A stretch of DNA of 63,866 bases from an uncultured bacterium (lineage in GTDB: Bacteria; Verrucomicrobiota; Lentisphaeria; Victivallales; UBA1829), in assembly GCA_900548385.1 (NCBI GenBank), contig URKJ01000027.1:1-63866 (forward strand), written 5' to 3'. The position numbers were made by a program, and so were the translations under genes. Below, one piece after another: positions 35,662 to 43,797 of this stretch (within the stretch, counting starts at the first letter, position 1; each line of letters begins with the position of its first letter). A model generated the notes under the pieces. The model had not been told where the DNA came from, did not search any database, and saw only the letters and a program-made list of their open reading frames with translations.

Positions 35662-37332
35662 TTATCCGCGGAATGCCTGCTTGAGCGTACCATACGCCAG
35701 TTTCGGACGGCGGTATTCGTCCAGCACGCCCTTGTTGTTCAAGGAGCGGGGACGTCCCAGCGCATAGGAACTGGCGTAGGTCCGGCAATCCGCAAAATGC
35801 CAGACGGCAATTCCAAGGTACCGCGGATTGCCCAGGATCGCGCGGCACGCCTCCTGCACATAATCCGACTGATATTCCTCACTCCAATGAACCCGGAACG
35901 TATCGTGCCAACCGGGGATCGCACCGGCGCCGATCTCGCTGATCAGCAGCGGTTTGTCGCCGAATCCGCGTTCGTCAAGCACAGCTTCCAAACGCTTCAT
36001 CTCCTTTTCGATCTCGCTCAGCGGGCGAACGAGTTCCTGATCGGACGCGTACCAGCCGGGATAACGGTTGATGCTGATGATGTCCGCCAATGCAAACGAA
36101 TGGTCATCGTCCGGGAACATCGAAGCATAGGAAACAAGACGCCCGTCTTCCGCAGACCGCAGAATCGCCGCAAGATCCCGGTAAAGCTCCTGCGATTCCG
36201 GCGCATTCGACCGGCCTTCATTCAGGAAACCCCAGATGATAATGGACGGATGATTGATGCTCTTTTCGATCAGCAGACGGGTCTGTTCCTTTTGCGCCTC
36301 AGCAAATTCCGGGATCAGGAACTGCTCCGCGCGGTTGCCCCAGCCCAAAGATTCCTCCCAGACAAGCATTCCGAGCTCATCGCAGAGATCAAGAAACACG
36401 GAATCCTGCGGATAGTGTACACAGCGGACAAAGTTGCAGCCGAGATCTTTCAGCAGCCGCACATCCTCCAATGCCAGCGCATGGGGAACGGAAACGCCGA
36501 ACAGCACATGCGATTCATGCCGGCAGATACCTTTCAGTCGGACTTCCCTGCCGTTCAGCAGCAGTTTGCGCCCTTCGGTTTTCACGGTACGCAGTCCGAA
36601 CCGTTCCGTCACCACGGATTCGCCGACCTGAACGCGCACGGTGTGCAAATTCGGAGATTCCGGGGACCATAACGCTTTGTCGTCCAGCACGAATTCCGCT
36701 TCCGGCGACGCGTCCAGTTTCTGTTCCACGGTCTGCGTCCCGTCAAAACAGAACGTCGCGGAGAGAGGAGAAGGAAGCGTACCGGACACACGCAGGCGGA
36801 CGCGGACGCGTCCTTCTTCCGCATTGACGATCCGTACCTCGGCACGGTCAACCGAGTACTCCGGAAGCTGATGCAGTTCCACGCTCCGGTAGAGTCCGCC
36901 GTACCCGTAGAAATCATAGTACGGGTAAAGCAGCGGAGCCTGCCGGGAGTCGTAAACATTGGAAACAGCAAGAATCAGTTCGTGCCGCCCTTCCGCCGAC
37001 TCGAAATCAAAAGAGACTTCCGAGTAGGTAAGATTGCTCTCCCCGACTCTGACGCCGTCCCAGTACGCAGTGATAATGAACCCGAAGCCTTTGCAGGTCA
37101 GCCGGATCCGTCCGGCACGGGTATTCACCTGTTTCCGGTAAAACCCGGTTCCGCGAAGCGCACGGTACGGCAGCTGCAAATCGAAACAGGAAGGAACAGG
37201 GATCACGTCATCGAAACGGATCTCCGGACAGCGTTCCTCACGGCAAATCATATTTTCCCGGAATGCAAATTCCCAGAGACCATCCAGATTTTCGACCGGG
37301 TACCCCGAATGAAGCGGATACGACTGCATCAT
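35662..37332 (-). CDS. GH2 family beta-glucuronidase-like enzyme
   Basis: A 556-residue enzyme with the GH2 order: sugar-binding jelly roll (1-155), immunoglobulin-like domain (160-255), TIM barrel (260-556). Acid/base Glu372 lies in IIWGFLNEGRSN and nucleophile Glu466 in LLISEIGAGA, the spacing expected for GH2. The barrel start KGICRHESHVLFG and FVRCVHYPQDSVFLDLCDELG are typical of beta-glucuronidases. No signal peptide. It could also be a beta-galacturonidase or beta-galactosidase; the loops do not settle this. AAGGAG precedes ATG 37332. It is divergent from an AraC regulator. Confidence 0.83.
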   Translation of the reverse strand: MMQSYPLHSGYPVENLDGLWEFAFRENMICREERCPEIRFDDVIPVPSCFDLQLPYRALRGTGFYRKQVNTRAGRIRLTCKGFGFIITAYWDGVRVGESNLTYSEVSFDFESAEGRHELILAVSNVYDSRQAPLLYPYYDFYGYGGLYRSVELHQLPEYSVDRAEVRIVNAEEGRVRVRLRVSGTLPSPLSATFCFDGTQTVEQKLDASPEAEFVLDDKALWSPESPNLHTVRVQVGESVVTERFGLRTVKTEGRKLLLNGREVRLKGICRHESHVLFGVSVPHALALEDVRLLKDLGCNFVRCVHYPQDSVFLDLCDELGMLVWEESLGWGNRAEQFLIPEFAEAQKEQTRLLIEKSINHPSIIIWGFLNEGRSNAPESQELYRDLAAILRSAEDGRLVSYASMFPDDDHSFALADIISINRYPGWYASDQELVRPLSEIEKEMKRLEAVLDERGFGDKPLLISEIGAGAIPGWHDTFRVHWSEEYQSDYVQEACRAILGNPRYLGIAVWHFADCRTYASSYALGRPRSLNNKGVLDEYRRPKLAYGTLKQAFRG

Positions 37333-37384
37333 TGAAAACTCCTTTTTTATTGTAGATTATACGAATAAGCAACTTCTGTGCATT

Positions 37385-37412
37385 ACCATACCACGCATCT
37401 GGAAATTGTCAA
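37385..37412 (-). promoter_or_regulatory. Promoter of GH2 gene
   Basis: Minus-strand TTGACA (37407-37412), 16 bases, TATGGT (37385-37390). A TATAAT at 37356-37361 is a second possible -10 but has no -35. Confidence 0.55.
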
Positions 37413-37460
37413 GGAGGCGGATAAAAAATCCGGAAATAAAGTCCGTATCTGCGCTCCCGC

Positions 37461-37488
37461 TTGAAGTATGCGGAAAAAGTGCTATACT
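37461..37488 (+). promoter_or_regulatory. Promoter of AraC gene 37527-38363
   Basis: TTGAAG (37461-37466), 16 bases, TATACT (37483-37488). Confidence 0.6.
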
Positions 37489-37526
37489 ATGAAAACTCAA
37501 ACGAAACAGCTGTCCGGTGACTTTTC

Positions 37527-38363
37527 ATGAAGAACAGTTCCAATCATCACCTGCTTATGCCGGAACCGTGGCTCTGGTATGAAACGATACGGTATACGTC
37601 AAGCTATCAGGCTGCGATGCATCGTCATTCCGCATGGCAGCTGACCGCTTCGCTCTTCGGGGAATTCCGGTTCCGTATGGTGGAACAGACCGTATTTCTG
37701 AAACCGGGCGACTGGGTACTGATGGCGCCCGAACTTCTGCACGATGCGGGCAGCGACTCGCCATCTTCTCATGCCATACAGATTTTTTTCCGCCGGTTTC
37801 CGCCGGACCTTCTTCCCGAATTCGCCGAACGGTTCAACCTGCGGCGGGGAATCTGCCGCAGGGGACACATCGGCACCGCCGTCCTGAAACGGCTCCTGAC
37901 GCATATCCGGAACAATGCGGAAAATACCTGCCCATACGGGAAATCATGGCGGACTCTGCTCGGTATGGAATTCATCGTCAACGCGCTCTCCACTCTTCCG
38001 CCGGAACCGGAAACCGTTCCGCATATCCGTCCGAAAATTCTGCGGACACTGGAATACATGGAAGAACACTTCGCGGAACCTCTTGCCGTCGCGGATTTCG
38101 CCGCCCTTGCCGGACTTTCGGAAAACCAGTTCGCAGAAGTCTTCAAACAGGAAACGGGAACTCCGCCGATGCAGTATTTCAACTCGCTCCGCCTTGGGCG
38201 TGCGCAAGGTTTTCTGCTGAACGGAGCGGAAGTGGCGGAAGCCGCTCAGGCGGCGGGATTCTCATCGGTTCAGTATTTCTGCCGTGTCTTCCGCCGGAAA
38301 ACCGGAATCACGCCGGGCGCGTTCCGGAGTGCACCGTTCTCCTCAAAAATAATAAAGTGTTGA
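37527..38363 (+). CDS. AraC-family transcriptional regulator
   Basis: A 278-residue regulator: cupin N-terminus (AMHRHSAWQLTASLFGEFRF, LKPGDWVLMAPELLHD) and AraC C-terminus (LAVADFAALAGLSENQFAEVF, AEAAQAAGFSSVQYFCRVF). It diverges from the GH2 beta-glucuronidase gene and lies upstream of an SDR gene that has its own promoter. The HRH residues in the cupin barrel are those that usually contact a sugar. The probable target is the GH2/APH unit. Confidence 0.88.
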   Translation: MKNSSNHHLLMPEPWLWYETIRYTSSYQAAMHRHSAWQLTASLFGEFRFRMVEQTVFLKPGDWVLMAPELLHDAGSDSPSSHAIQIFFRRFPPDLLPEFAERFNLRRGICRRGHIGTAVLKRLLTHIRNNAENTCPYGKSWRTLLGMEFIVNALSTLPPEPETVPHIRPKILRTLEYMEEHFAEPLAVADFAALAGLSENQFAEVFKQETGTPPMQYFNSLRLGRAQGFLLNGAEVAEAAQAAGFSSVQYFCRVFRRKTGITPGAFRSAPFSSKIIKC

Positions 38364-38421
38364 AATAAAGACTTTGCCGTCCCTCCCCCGGATTATGCAA
38401 CGGAACAGTGTTTTTTTATAA

Positions 38422-38450
38422 TTGCCGGATCCGGTATTTCCTGCTATATT
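38422..38450 (+). promoter_or_regulatory. Promoter of SDR gene
   Basis: TTGCCG (38422-38427), 17 bases, TATATT (38445-38450). Confidence 0.65.
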
Positions 38451-38489
38451 GAATGGAGAATTCAACCACCAAAGAGGAGGAATGTGCAA

Positions 38490-39221
38490 ATGAAATTTGA
38501 AAACCGGGTTGCAGTAGTTACCGGCGGAGCCGGACGGATCGGCAGAGCGCTCGCGGAAAATCTCTGTGAACAGAACGTCGCGGTTGCCCTGGCGGATATT
38601 TCCGCAGAACAGGCGGAGAGCGTGGCGGAACGGCTGCGCGCCAAAGGCGGAACCGTCCGGGCGTATGCGATGGATGTGGAACACACGGAAAGCGTCCGGA
38701 GTGCCGCCGGACAGATCCTCGCGGATTTCGGACGGGCGGATATTCTGGTCAACAACGCCGGAGTCTGGCTCCCTTCCCTGTTTTCCGAAACGACGGAAGA
38801 GCAATGGAACAGGATGATTGATCTGAACCTGAACGGGACGTTCCGGGTCACAAAGGCATTTCTGCCGTCCATGCTCCGGAACGGCTACGGACGGATCATC
38901 AATCTCGGCTCTATCGCCGGAGAGGTCGGGCTTCCCCGGTTCAGCGGCTATTCGGTTGCCAAAGCGGGCGTCATCATGATGACGAAAACACTGGCGATGG
39001 AACTGGCGAAGAAAAACATCACCGTGAACTGCGTTTCACCCGGCATGATCGGCGAACGGACGGAACCGACGCCTCACACATGGATCGGACGCTGGGGCAC
39101 CGCAAAGGAAGTCGCGGACCTGCTTCTGTTCCTCGCGTCCGACGACTCGTCTTTCATCACAGGAGTGGATTACACGATCGACGGCGGACGCATTCTAGGT
39201 CCCCGTTTCAACGATCTTTGA
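38490..39221 (+). CDS. Short-chain dehydrogenase/reductase
   Basis: A 243-residue SDR of the FabG size class. TGGAGRIGRAL at about 10-20 is the TGxxxGxG cofactor motif, with NNAG near 88, the catalytic Ser in NLGSIAG near 138, and YSVAKAG with catalytic Tyr and Lys near 151-155. The Asp at the end of beta-2 (LADIS) favours NAD(H). Substrate unknown; the carbohydrate setting suggests a sugar or sugar-acid reductase rather than fatty-acid synthesis. ATG 38490 is nine bases after GAGGAGG; the in-frame GTG at 38484 is too close. It ends in a strong terminator. Confidence 0.88.
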   Translation: MKFENRVAVVTGGAGRIGRALAENLCEQNVAVALADISAEQAESVAERLRAKGGTVRAYAMDVEHTESVRSAAGQILADFGRADILVNNAGVWLPSLFSETTEEQWNRMIDLNLNGTFRVTKAFLPSMLRNGYGRIINLGSIAGEVGLPRFSGYSVAKAGVIMMTKTLAMELAKKNITVNCVSPGMIGERTEPTPHTWIGRWGTAKEVADLLLFLASDDSSFITGVDYTIDGGRILGPRFNDL

Positions 39222-39244
39222 CAGCAGGCGGAAGCTGTTGTTGT

Positions 39245-39306
39245 AAATGTTCTCCGGAAAATCGGTTCGGGACCGGACTGATTTCCGGAGAACATTTATC
39301 TTTTTT
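39245..39306 (+). terminator. Rho-independent terminator of SDR gene
   Basis: A 16-bp perfect stem (39245-39260 with 39282-39297), with a further small hairpin in the loop, is followed by a T-rich run ending at 39306. Confidence 0.92.
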
Positions 39307-39338
39307 ATAGATTTATCTTTTTTTTGCATTTCAGTGGG

Positions 39339-39367
39339 TTGACTTTTTTTGCGTTTTGTTGTATAAT
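39339..39367 (+). promoter_or_regulatory. Promoter of lyase gene
   Basis: TTGACT (39339-39344), 17 bases, TATAAT (39362-39367), 52 bases before ATG 39419. Confidence 0.8.
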
Positions 39368-39418
39368 TTAAAATAGATTCATTGTAATATCATCAATGAT
39401 AAAGAAAGGTATATCATC

Positions 39419-41518
39419 ATGAAATTTCACTGGAAGGTTTTAGGGGCGGGTCTGCTGCTGGCTGCGACCGTTCCGCTGACTGCGGAAAAACCGTTTGTGT
39501 ACAAGGAACTCCGGATTGCCAAGCCGGCGGTTTGGAGAACCTGCTCCCCGGACGAGTTCCGTATCGACTATGCGCGCCTTGCCGCCCGTGACAGGGGATT
39601 GTTATACGGGGATCGGGAAGGCTTGCTGAAACTGGCACGTTTCTATGAGGGTGACGAACATGGACGGCGTCTCTGGAAAGCAAAGCAGCTTGCGGCCTCC
39701 CGGTATGTGAATGACTGGTATTTTCGTCCAAGCTCCTTCGACCGCCACATTTACCGGAGTTTTTCTCTGAATGATGTCGGGTTCATTTATGCATTGACCG
39801 GACACCGGCTGCTTGGACGGTTCCTGCGCGATTACACACTGCAGCTCGTGCGTCTTCCCGAAGATTTCTGGCTTCACCGTGAACTGCGGGTCTATAAACC
39901 GGAACGTCCTTACGGCATGATTGAAACCGGACAGCTTTCCGGCGCGGTCGCCAGTGCGCTGTGCGGATCGGAGGATCTGTTTACTCCGGAGGAACTGACG
40001 GAGATTCGCGACGCTCTGCGCAGAAAGGCTCTCATTCCGATGTTGAACTGGCTGGAAGATACGCGGTCGGCAAGCAATTTCCTGGCGGTCGTGGGTACCG
40101 GCGTTTATGTCACAGGAAAGTATCTGAACGATCCGCAGGCGTGCGCCGCCGGGAAAAAGGCTCTTCTGCGTTACGTCACAGAATCGGTGGAAGATGACGG
40201 AAGTTACGGCGAGGGCACCGGTTATTTCAGTTTCCCGATGGAAAACCTTATATCCGCGGTTGCGGCGATGAATCCGGAAGAACGGAAAAGCTTCCTGGAC
40301 CAGTCGGGACTTCGCCGGTCTTCGGAATGGCTGGCGTATCCTTATCTCTATTCGTCTGTGAAAGAAGCCAAAACTCTGCGATGTGTTTACGGAGATAATT
40401 CTTATATGGCGCGACCGCCGATGGCGGTACTTGCTATGATGGCTGATATTTACAAAGATCCGGCTGCGGCCTGGCTGGGACGGGAATTCAGCGGATCAGC
40501 CTTTCCATACAACAACTGGAAATGGGCATTGGCACGCTTTTCGGGGAGTGCGCAGGACAGCTCTCCCACCGCGGCAGTTGATCATCTGCCGCCGATTCGC
40601 GGCTTTGCGAACGGAGAAAACTTTATCCGTTCCTCCTGGGAGCCGGACAGTACGGTGCTATCCCTCTATACCGCCGGGCCGACACGGGTGAACTATGCGC
40701 ATCAGCGTCCGGAGCGCAATTCCGTGAATCTCGGTGCCTACGGGGAATATTTTATCGTGTCGCCGCACTCCGCCAGTTACCGGAGTCCCATTTATTACGC
40801 CTACGACCGCTCCACGCTCTCCGCCAATACCATTCGCATTGATCACGGCGATCAGCTGTTTCTGTGGACTCCGAATAAAAAGCTGAGTTGGGGAACAGTG
40901 CCGCCGTATGCGAATTACGGCAAACCGGTCGGAAAGCTGATCCGTCTGGATTCCAATCCGGATTTCGACGTGATGACGGGCGATGCCAGACTCTGCTACA
41001 AGGAAAAACCGAAGGCGATGTTCCGCACCATATTGTACCGCCGCCCGCATAATTACTTCGTGGTGATCGACCGGATGGCGGCCAGCGGGAGAAAACGCCA
41101 TACTTACACGGCACTCTGGCATTTCAACAACCGCGACGGCAGACTGCGGCTTTCCGGCGGGGAATCCGCCACTCTTCTGGCGGAACGTCCCCGGGCGAAT
41201 CTGGCGGTTTTCACCGGAGCCGACTGCACGATAGAACGGTCCGTCACGGACGGGTATATGCACGGCAGCCGCAGGGACTATTCTCCCGGCGGGGCGAATG
41301 AGGGAAAGCCGGGATCGGCAAAAGTCCTGAACGTTTCCAACGCGGAGCCGCGGGAGACTGTTACATTTGTGACGGTTCTTCAACCTCTCCGGAAAGGCGA
41401 ACGGGCGCGCCCGGTCTCCTGGAAAAACGGAAAGCTCGCAGTCGGAGCTGACCAGTGGGAGCTGGATGGCGGATTCGTCCGTTTCGGCAAACGCTCTGTT
41501 TCTCTGACGGAAAAGTAA
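39419..41518 (+). CDS. Secreted heparinase II/III-type polysaccharide lyase
   Basis: A 699-residue protein with a signal peptide (residues 1-22, ending VPLTA). The first half (about 60-330) is an (alpha/alpha) toroid typical of alginate and heparinase II/III lyases, including YGMIETGQLSGAVASALCG, TRSASNFLAVVGTGVYV and DDGSYGEGTGYFSFP. The second half (about 370-690) is a beta-sandwich with NYAHQRPERNSVNLGAYG (the conserved His/Asp region) and PHNYFVVIDRM. Lyases of this group cleave uronic-acid polysaccharides by beta-elimination. AAAGG precedes ATG 39419. The pseudopilin gene 36 bases downstream forms an operon with it. Substrate unknown. Confidence 0.78.
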   Translation: MKFHWKVLGAGLLLAATVPLTAEKPFVYKELRIAKPAVWRTCSPDEFRIDYARLAARDRGLLYGDREGLLKLARFYEGDEHGRRLWKAKQLAASRYVNDWYFRPSSFDRHIYRSFSLNDVGFIYALTGHRLLGRFLRDYTLQLVRLPEDFWLHRELRVYKPERPYGMIETGQLSGAVASALCGSEDLFTPEELTEIRDALRRKALIPMLNWLEDTRSASNFLAVVGTGVYVTGKYLNDPQACAAGKKALLRYVTESVEDDGSYGEGTGYFSFPMENLISAVAAMNPEERKSFLDQSGLRRSSEWLAYPYLYSSVKEAKTLRCVYGDNSYMARPPMAVLAMMADIYKDPAAAWLGREFSGSAFPYNNWKWALARFSGSAQDSSPTAAVDHLPPIRGFANGENFIRSSWEPDSTVLSLYTAGPTRVNYAHQRPERNSVNLGAYGEYFIVSPHSASYRSPIYYAYDRSTLSANTIRIDHGDQLFLWTPNKKLSWGTVPPYANYGKPVGKLIRLDSNPDFDVMTGDARLCYKEKPKAMFRTILYRRPHNYFVVIDRMAASGRKRHTYTALWHFNNRDGRLRLSGGESATLLAERPRANLAVFTGADCTIERSVTDGYMHGSRRDYSPGGANEGKPGSAKVLNVSNAEPRETVTFVTVLQPLRKGERARPVSWKNGKLAVGADQWELDGGFVRFGKRSVSLTEK

Positions 41519-41553
41519 ACAAACGATACTTTGATAAGGAAAAGGTGACAGCC

Positions 41554-42303
41554 ATGTTGAAGAAAAAGAATTTTACCCTTCTAGAACTGTTGATAACCAT
41601 CGGAATCATCGCAATTCTTGCGTCAATTCTTCTTCCGGTTCTGGCGAAGGCGCGGACGAAAGGGGAAAGCGCCTCCTGCATCGGGAATCTGCGCCAACTC
41701 GGCATGGCGGTCATACAGTATGCCGGAGATCATGACGACATTGTGGTTCCGATCGACAACAATAACAGTGACGTTTTTCCCTGGACGGCTGCTTTGATGG
41801 GAACGAATTCAGTAAGCGCAACTCAAGGCACCTATCTTTCGCTCCCTCTTTTCCGTTGTGTTTCCGTGCGGACAGCCGTTGATATGACCGGGACTCTGAC
41901 TTCCGGTGAGGCTTGGAGCAAGCGCGGCTGGTGGAGTCGATCCCCTCATTATGGAATGGAATGGGGCGGAATCAGTATCAGACAAAGTTTGGGAAGAGCT
42001 CGAAAGTGGGGAAAAATCCGCAATCCCTCTGTGAAAACCTTTCTCTGCGATACTGCACAGCTGAAAGCGGCTGGAGGCATAAAAAATGAAAGTGCCGGGT
42101 GTTACCGCTGGGAAGATCTGTATACAGGCGGAAACTGGCCGTCCAATTTCGCAGGATGGGGTTCTCCGGTCGGTCGCCATGCCGGAGGAGTTAATATTCT
42201 GCATTGCGACGGCAGTACCGGCTCAGTCCGTCTGATGATAGAGGATTCCTGTTCCGTCGACCCGTTCCGGAGCGACACTGTTTATACCAACTGGATGAAA
42301 TAA
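41554..42303 (+). CDS. Prepilin-type H-x9-DG protein (pseudopilin)
   Basis: A 249-residue protein that begins with a six-residue leader and FTLLELLITIGIIAILASIL; Glu is at +5 and Asn, not Gly, precedes the cleavage point. The C-terminal H-x9-DG signature is H-AGGVNILHC-DG. ATG 41554 has AAAGGTG upstream; the frame is open back to 41455 inside the lyase gene but that is not used. It is the third such gene in the window and the third next to a large secreted carbohydrate-active enzyme. Confidence 0.88.
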   Translation: MLKKKNFTLLELLITIGIIAILASILLPVLAKARTKGESASCIGNLRQLGMAVIQYAGDHDDIVVPIDNNNSDVFPWTAALMGTNSVSATQGTYLSLPLFRCVSVRTAVDMTGTLTSGEAWSKRGWWSRSPHYGMEWGGISIRQSLGRARKWGKIRNPSVKTFLCDTAQLKAAGGIKNESAGCYRWEDLYTGGNWPSNFAGWGSPVGRHAGGVNILHCDGSTGSVRLMIEDSCSVDPFRSDTVYTNWMK

Positions 42304-42455
42304 GAGTGAAAAGCGGAAAAATTCCGCCGTTCCGGAAGCTCCGATGCGGTCAGTCCGGTCTCCGCTTCCGGGTATCCCGGTACCCGGCGGTCCTCCCGAT
42401 TATTCGGATTGTTTTTAATTCTTAATATTTTTTAATTATTCTTCTTTTCTTCTGC

Positions 42456-42483
42456 TTGACAAACGGAGTGCGGGAAGTATATT
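42456..42483 (+). promoter_or_regulatory. Promoter of alkaline phosphatase gene
   Basis: TTGACA (42456-42461), 16 bases, TATATT (42478-42483). No Pho box could be recognised. Confidence 0.65.
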
Positions 42484-42515
42484 GAGCACATAAAATTCAA
42501 TAAGGAGACAACTTT

Positions 42516-43748
42516 ATGATGAAGATCCGCACCCGTCTGTTACTGCCGTTTCTGGCGTGTTCGCTCACGCTTCCCCTGCTCGCCGCCGACCTTGCCAAGC
42601 CGCCGCAGAAACGGGAACTCGCCCCCCGTAAAAGAGAGTACAAACTCAAACAGAACTATCAGGCTCCCGCTCCGGTCGACGCCAAAGCGTTGGCGGCGTT
42701 CCCGCAAACCGGAACTCCGCGCAACATCATCTTCATCATCGGCGACGGCATGGGACAGGGTGCACAGCGTTACGCCTCGCTCCACGCGCACGGAGAACCC
42801 GGAAAGCTCGTGATGGAACAAATGCCCGCGACCGGACTTGCACAGACCTACTCCGCAAACAGCGACACGACCGACTCCGCCGCCAGCGGAACCGCTCTTT
42901 CCAGCGGTTACAAAACAAATAACGGCATGATCGGCATGAACCCGGATCAGCAGAAATTCCGTTCCATCGCCGAAGCCGCCAAAGCCTCCGGGCGTTCCGT
43001 CGGCATCATAACCTCCGACGCACTGACCGGCGCCACGCCATCCGCTTTCTACGCGCACGTTCCGAAACGGAACATGGCACAGGAGATCGCCGCATACGCA
43101 GTCTCTTCCGACTTCGATCTGCTGATCGGCAACGGAAACCGGAAACCGTTTCTTCCGAACGATAAAAAAGGAAGCCGGACTGACGGACGCAATATCTGCG
43201 CGGAACTCTCCGGGAAAGGCTATCTCGAAACCTCCTCCGAACAGGCGCTTGCGGCGGCTCCGGCCCCCCGCAAAGTGTTCGGCTTCGCTTCGTTTCCACA
43301 GCAGGATACGGCAAGTCTGTCGCGTACCGCGGCTCTGGCATTCGAACGTCTGAACACCAATCCGGCGGGCTTCTTCCTGATGGTCGAATGTTCGAATCCC
43401 GACTGGGGCGGACACGGGAACAATCCCGATCAAACCGCCGGCGGAGTTCTGATGACGGATTTCGTCGTCCGCAAAGCGCTGGACTTTGCAATGAAACAGA
43501 AAGATACGCTGGTCGTGGTCACCGCCGATCATGAAACGGGCGGAATCGCCGCCGCTCCGAACAGAAAGGCTCCGCGGGATCCGCACATCTATTACGGCAG
43601 AACCGGACATTCCGGCGTCCCGGTCGGCGTCTTTGCATTCGGCCCCGGCTCGTGGTTCTTCCACGGGATCATCAACAACATTGAAATCCCGCGCCATTTC
43701 GCCGGACTTTGGGGGCTGAAGATCGGACAGGATTCCGAAATCAGGTAA
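42516..43748 (+). CDS. Secreted alkaline phosphatase
   Basis: A 410-residue periplasmic phosphomonoesterase of the PhoA superfamily. A signal peptide covers residues 1-23 (ending LPLLA). The nucleophile is Ser121 in TTDSAASGTA; metal ligands lie in GDGMG (76-80), VECSNPDWGGHG (290-301), TADHETGG (336-343) and TGHSG (363-367), so the zinc sites look complete. It is shorter than E. coli PhoA (471) but similar to other compact members. AAGGAG precedes ATG 42516. It stands alone between promoters and supplies phosphate from organic esters. Confidence 0.9.
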   Translation: MMKIRTRLLLPFLACSLTLPLLAADLAKPPQKRELAPRKREYKLKQNYQAPAPVDAKALAAFPQTGTPRNIIFIIGDGMGQGAQRYASLHAHGEPGKLVMEQMPATGLAQTYSANSDTTDSAASGTALSSGYKTNNGMIGMNPDQQKFRSIAEAAKASGRSVGIITSDALTGATPSAFYAHVPKRNMAQEIAAYAVSSDFDLLIGNGNRKPFLPNDKKGSRTDGRNICAELSGKGYLETSSEQALAAAPAPRKVFGFASFPQQDTASLSRTAALAFERLNTNPAGFFLMVECSNPDWGGHGNNPDQTAGGVLMTDFVVRKALDFAMKQKDTLVVVTADHETGGIAAAPNRKAPRDPHIYYGRTGHSGVPVGVFAFGPGSWFFHGIINNIEIPRHFAGLWGLKIGQDSEIR

Positions 43749-43797
43749 TAAAATCCGGCTTCGCTTCCGTTGAACGTTCTACGGGGAGGTTCTGTAA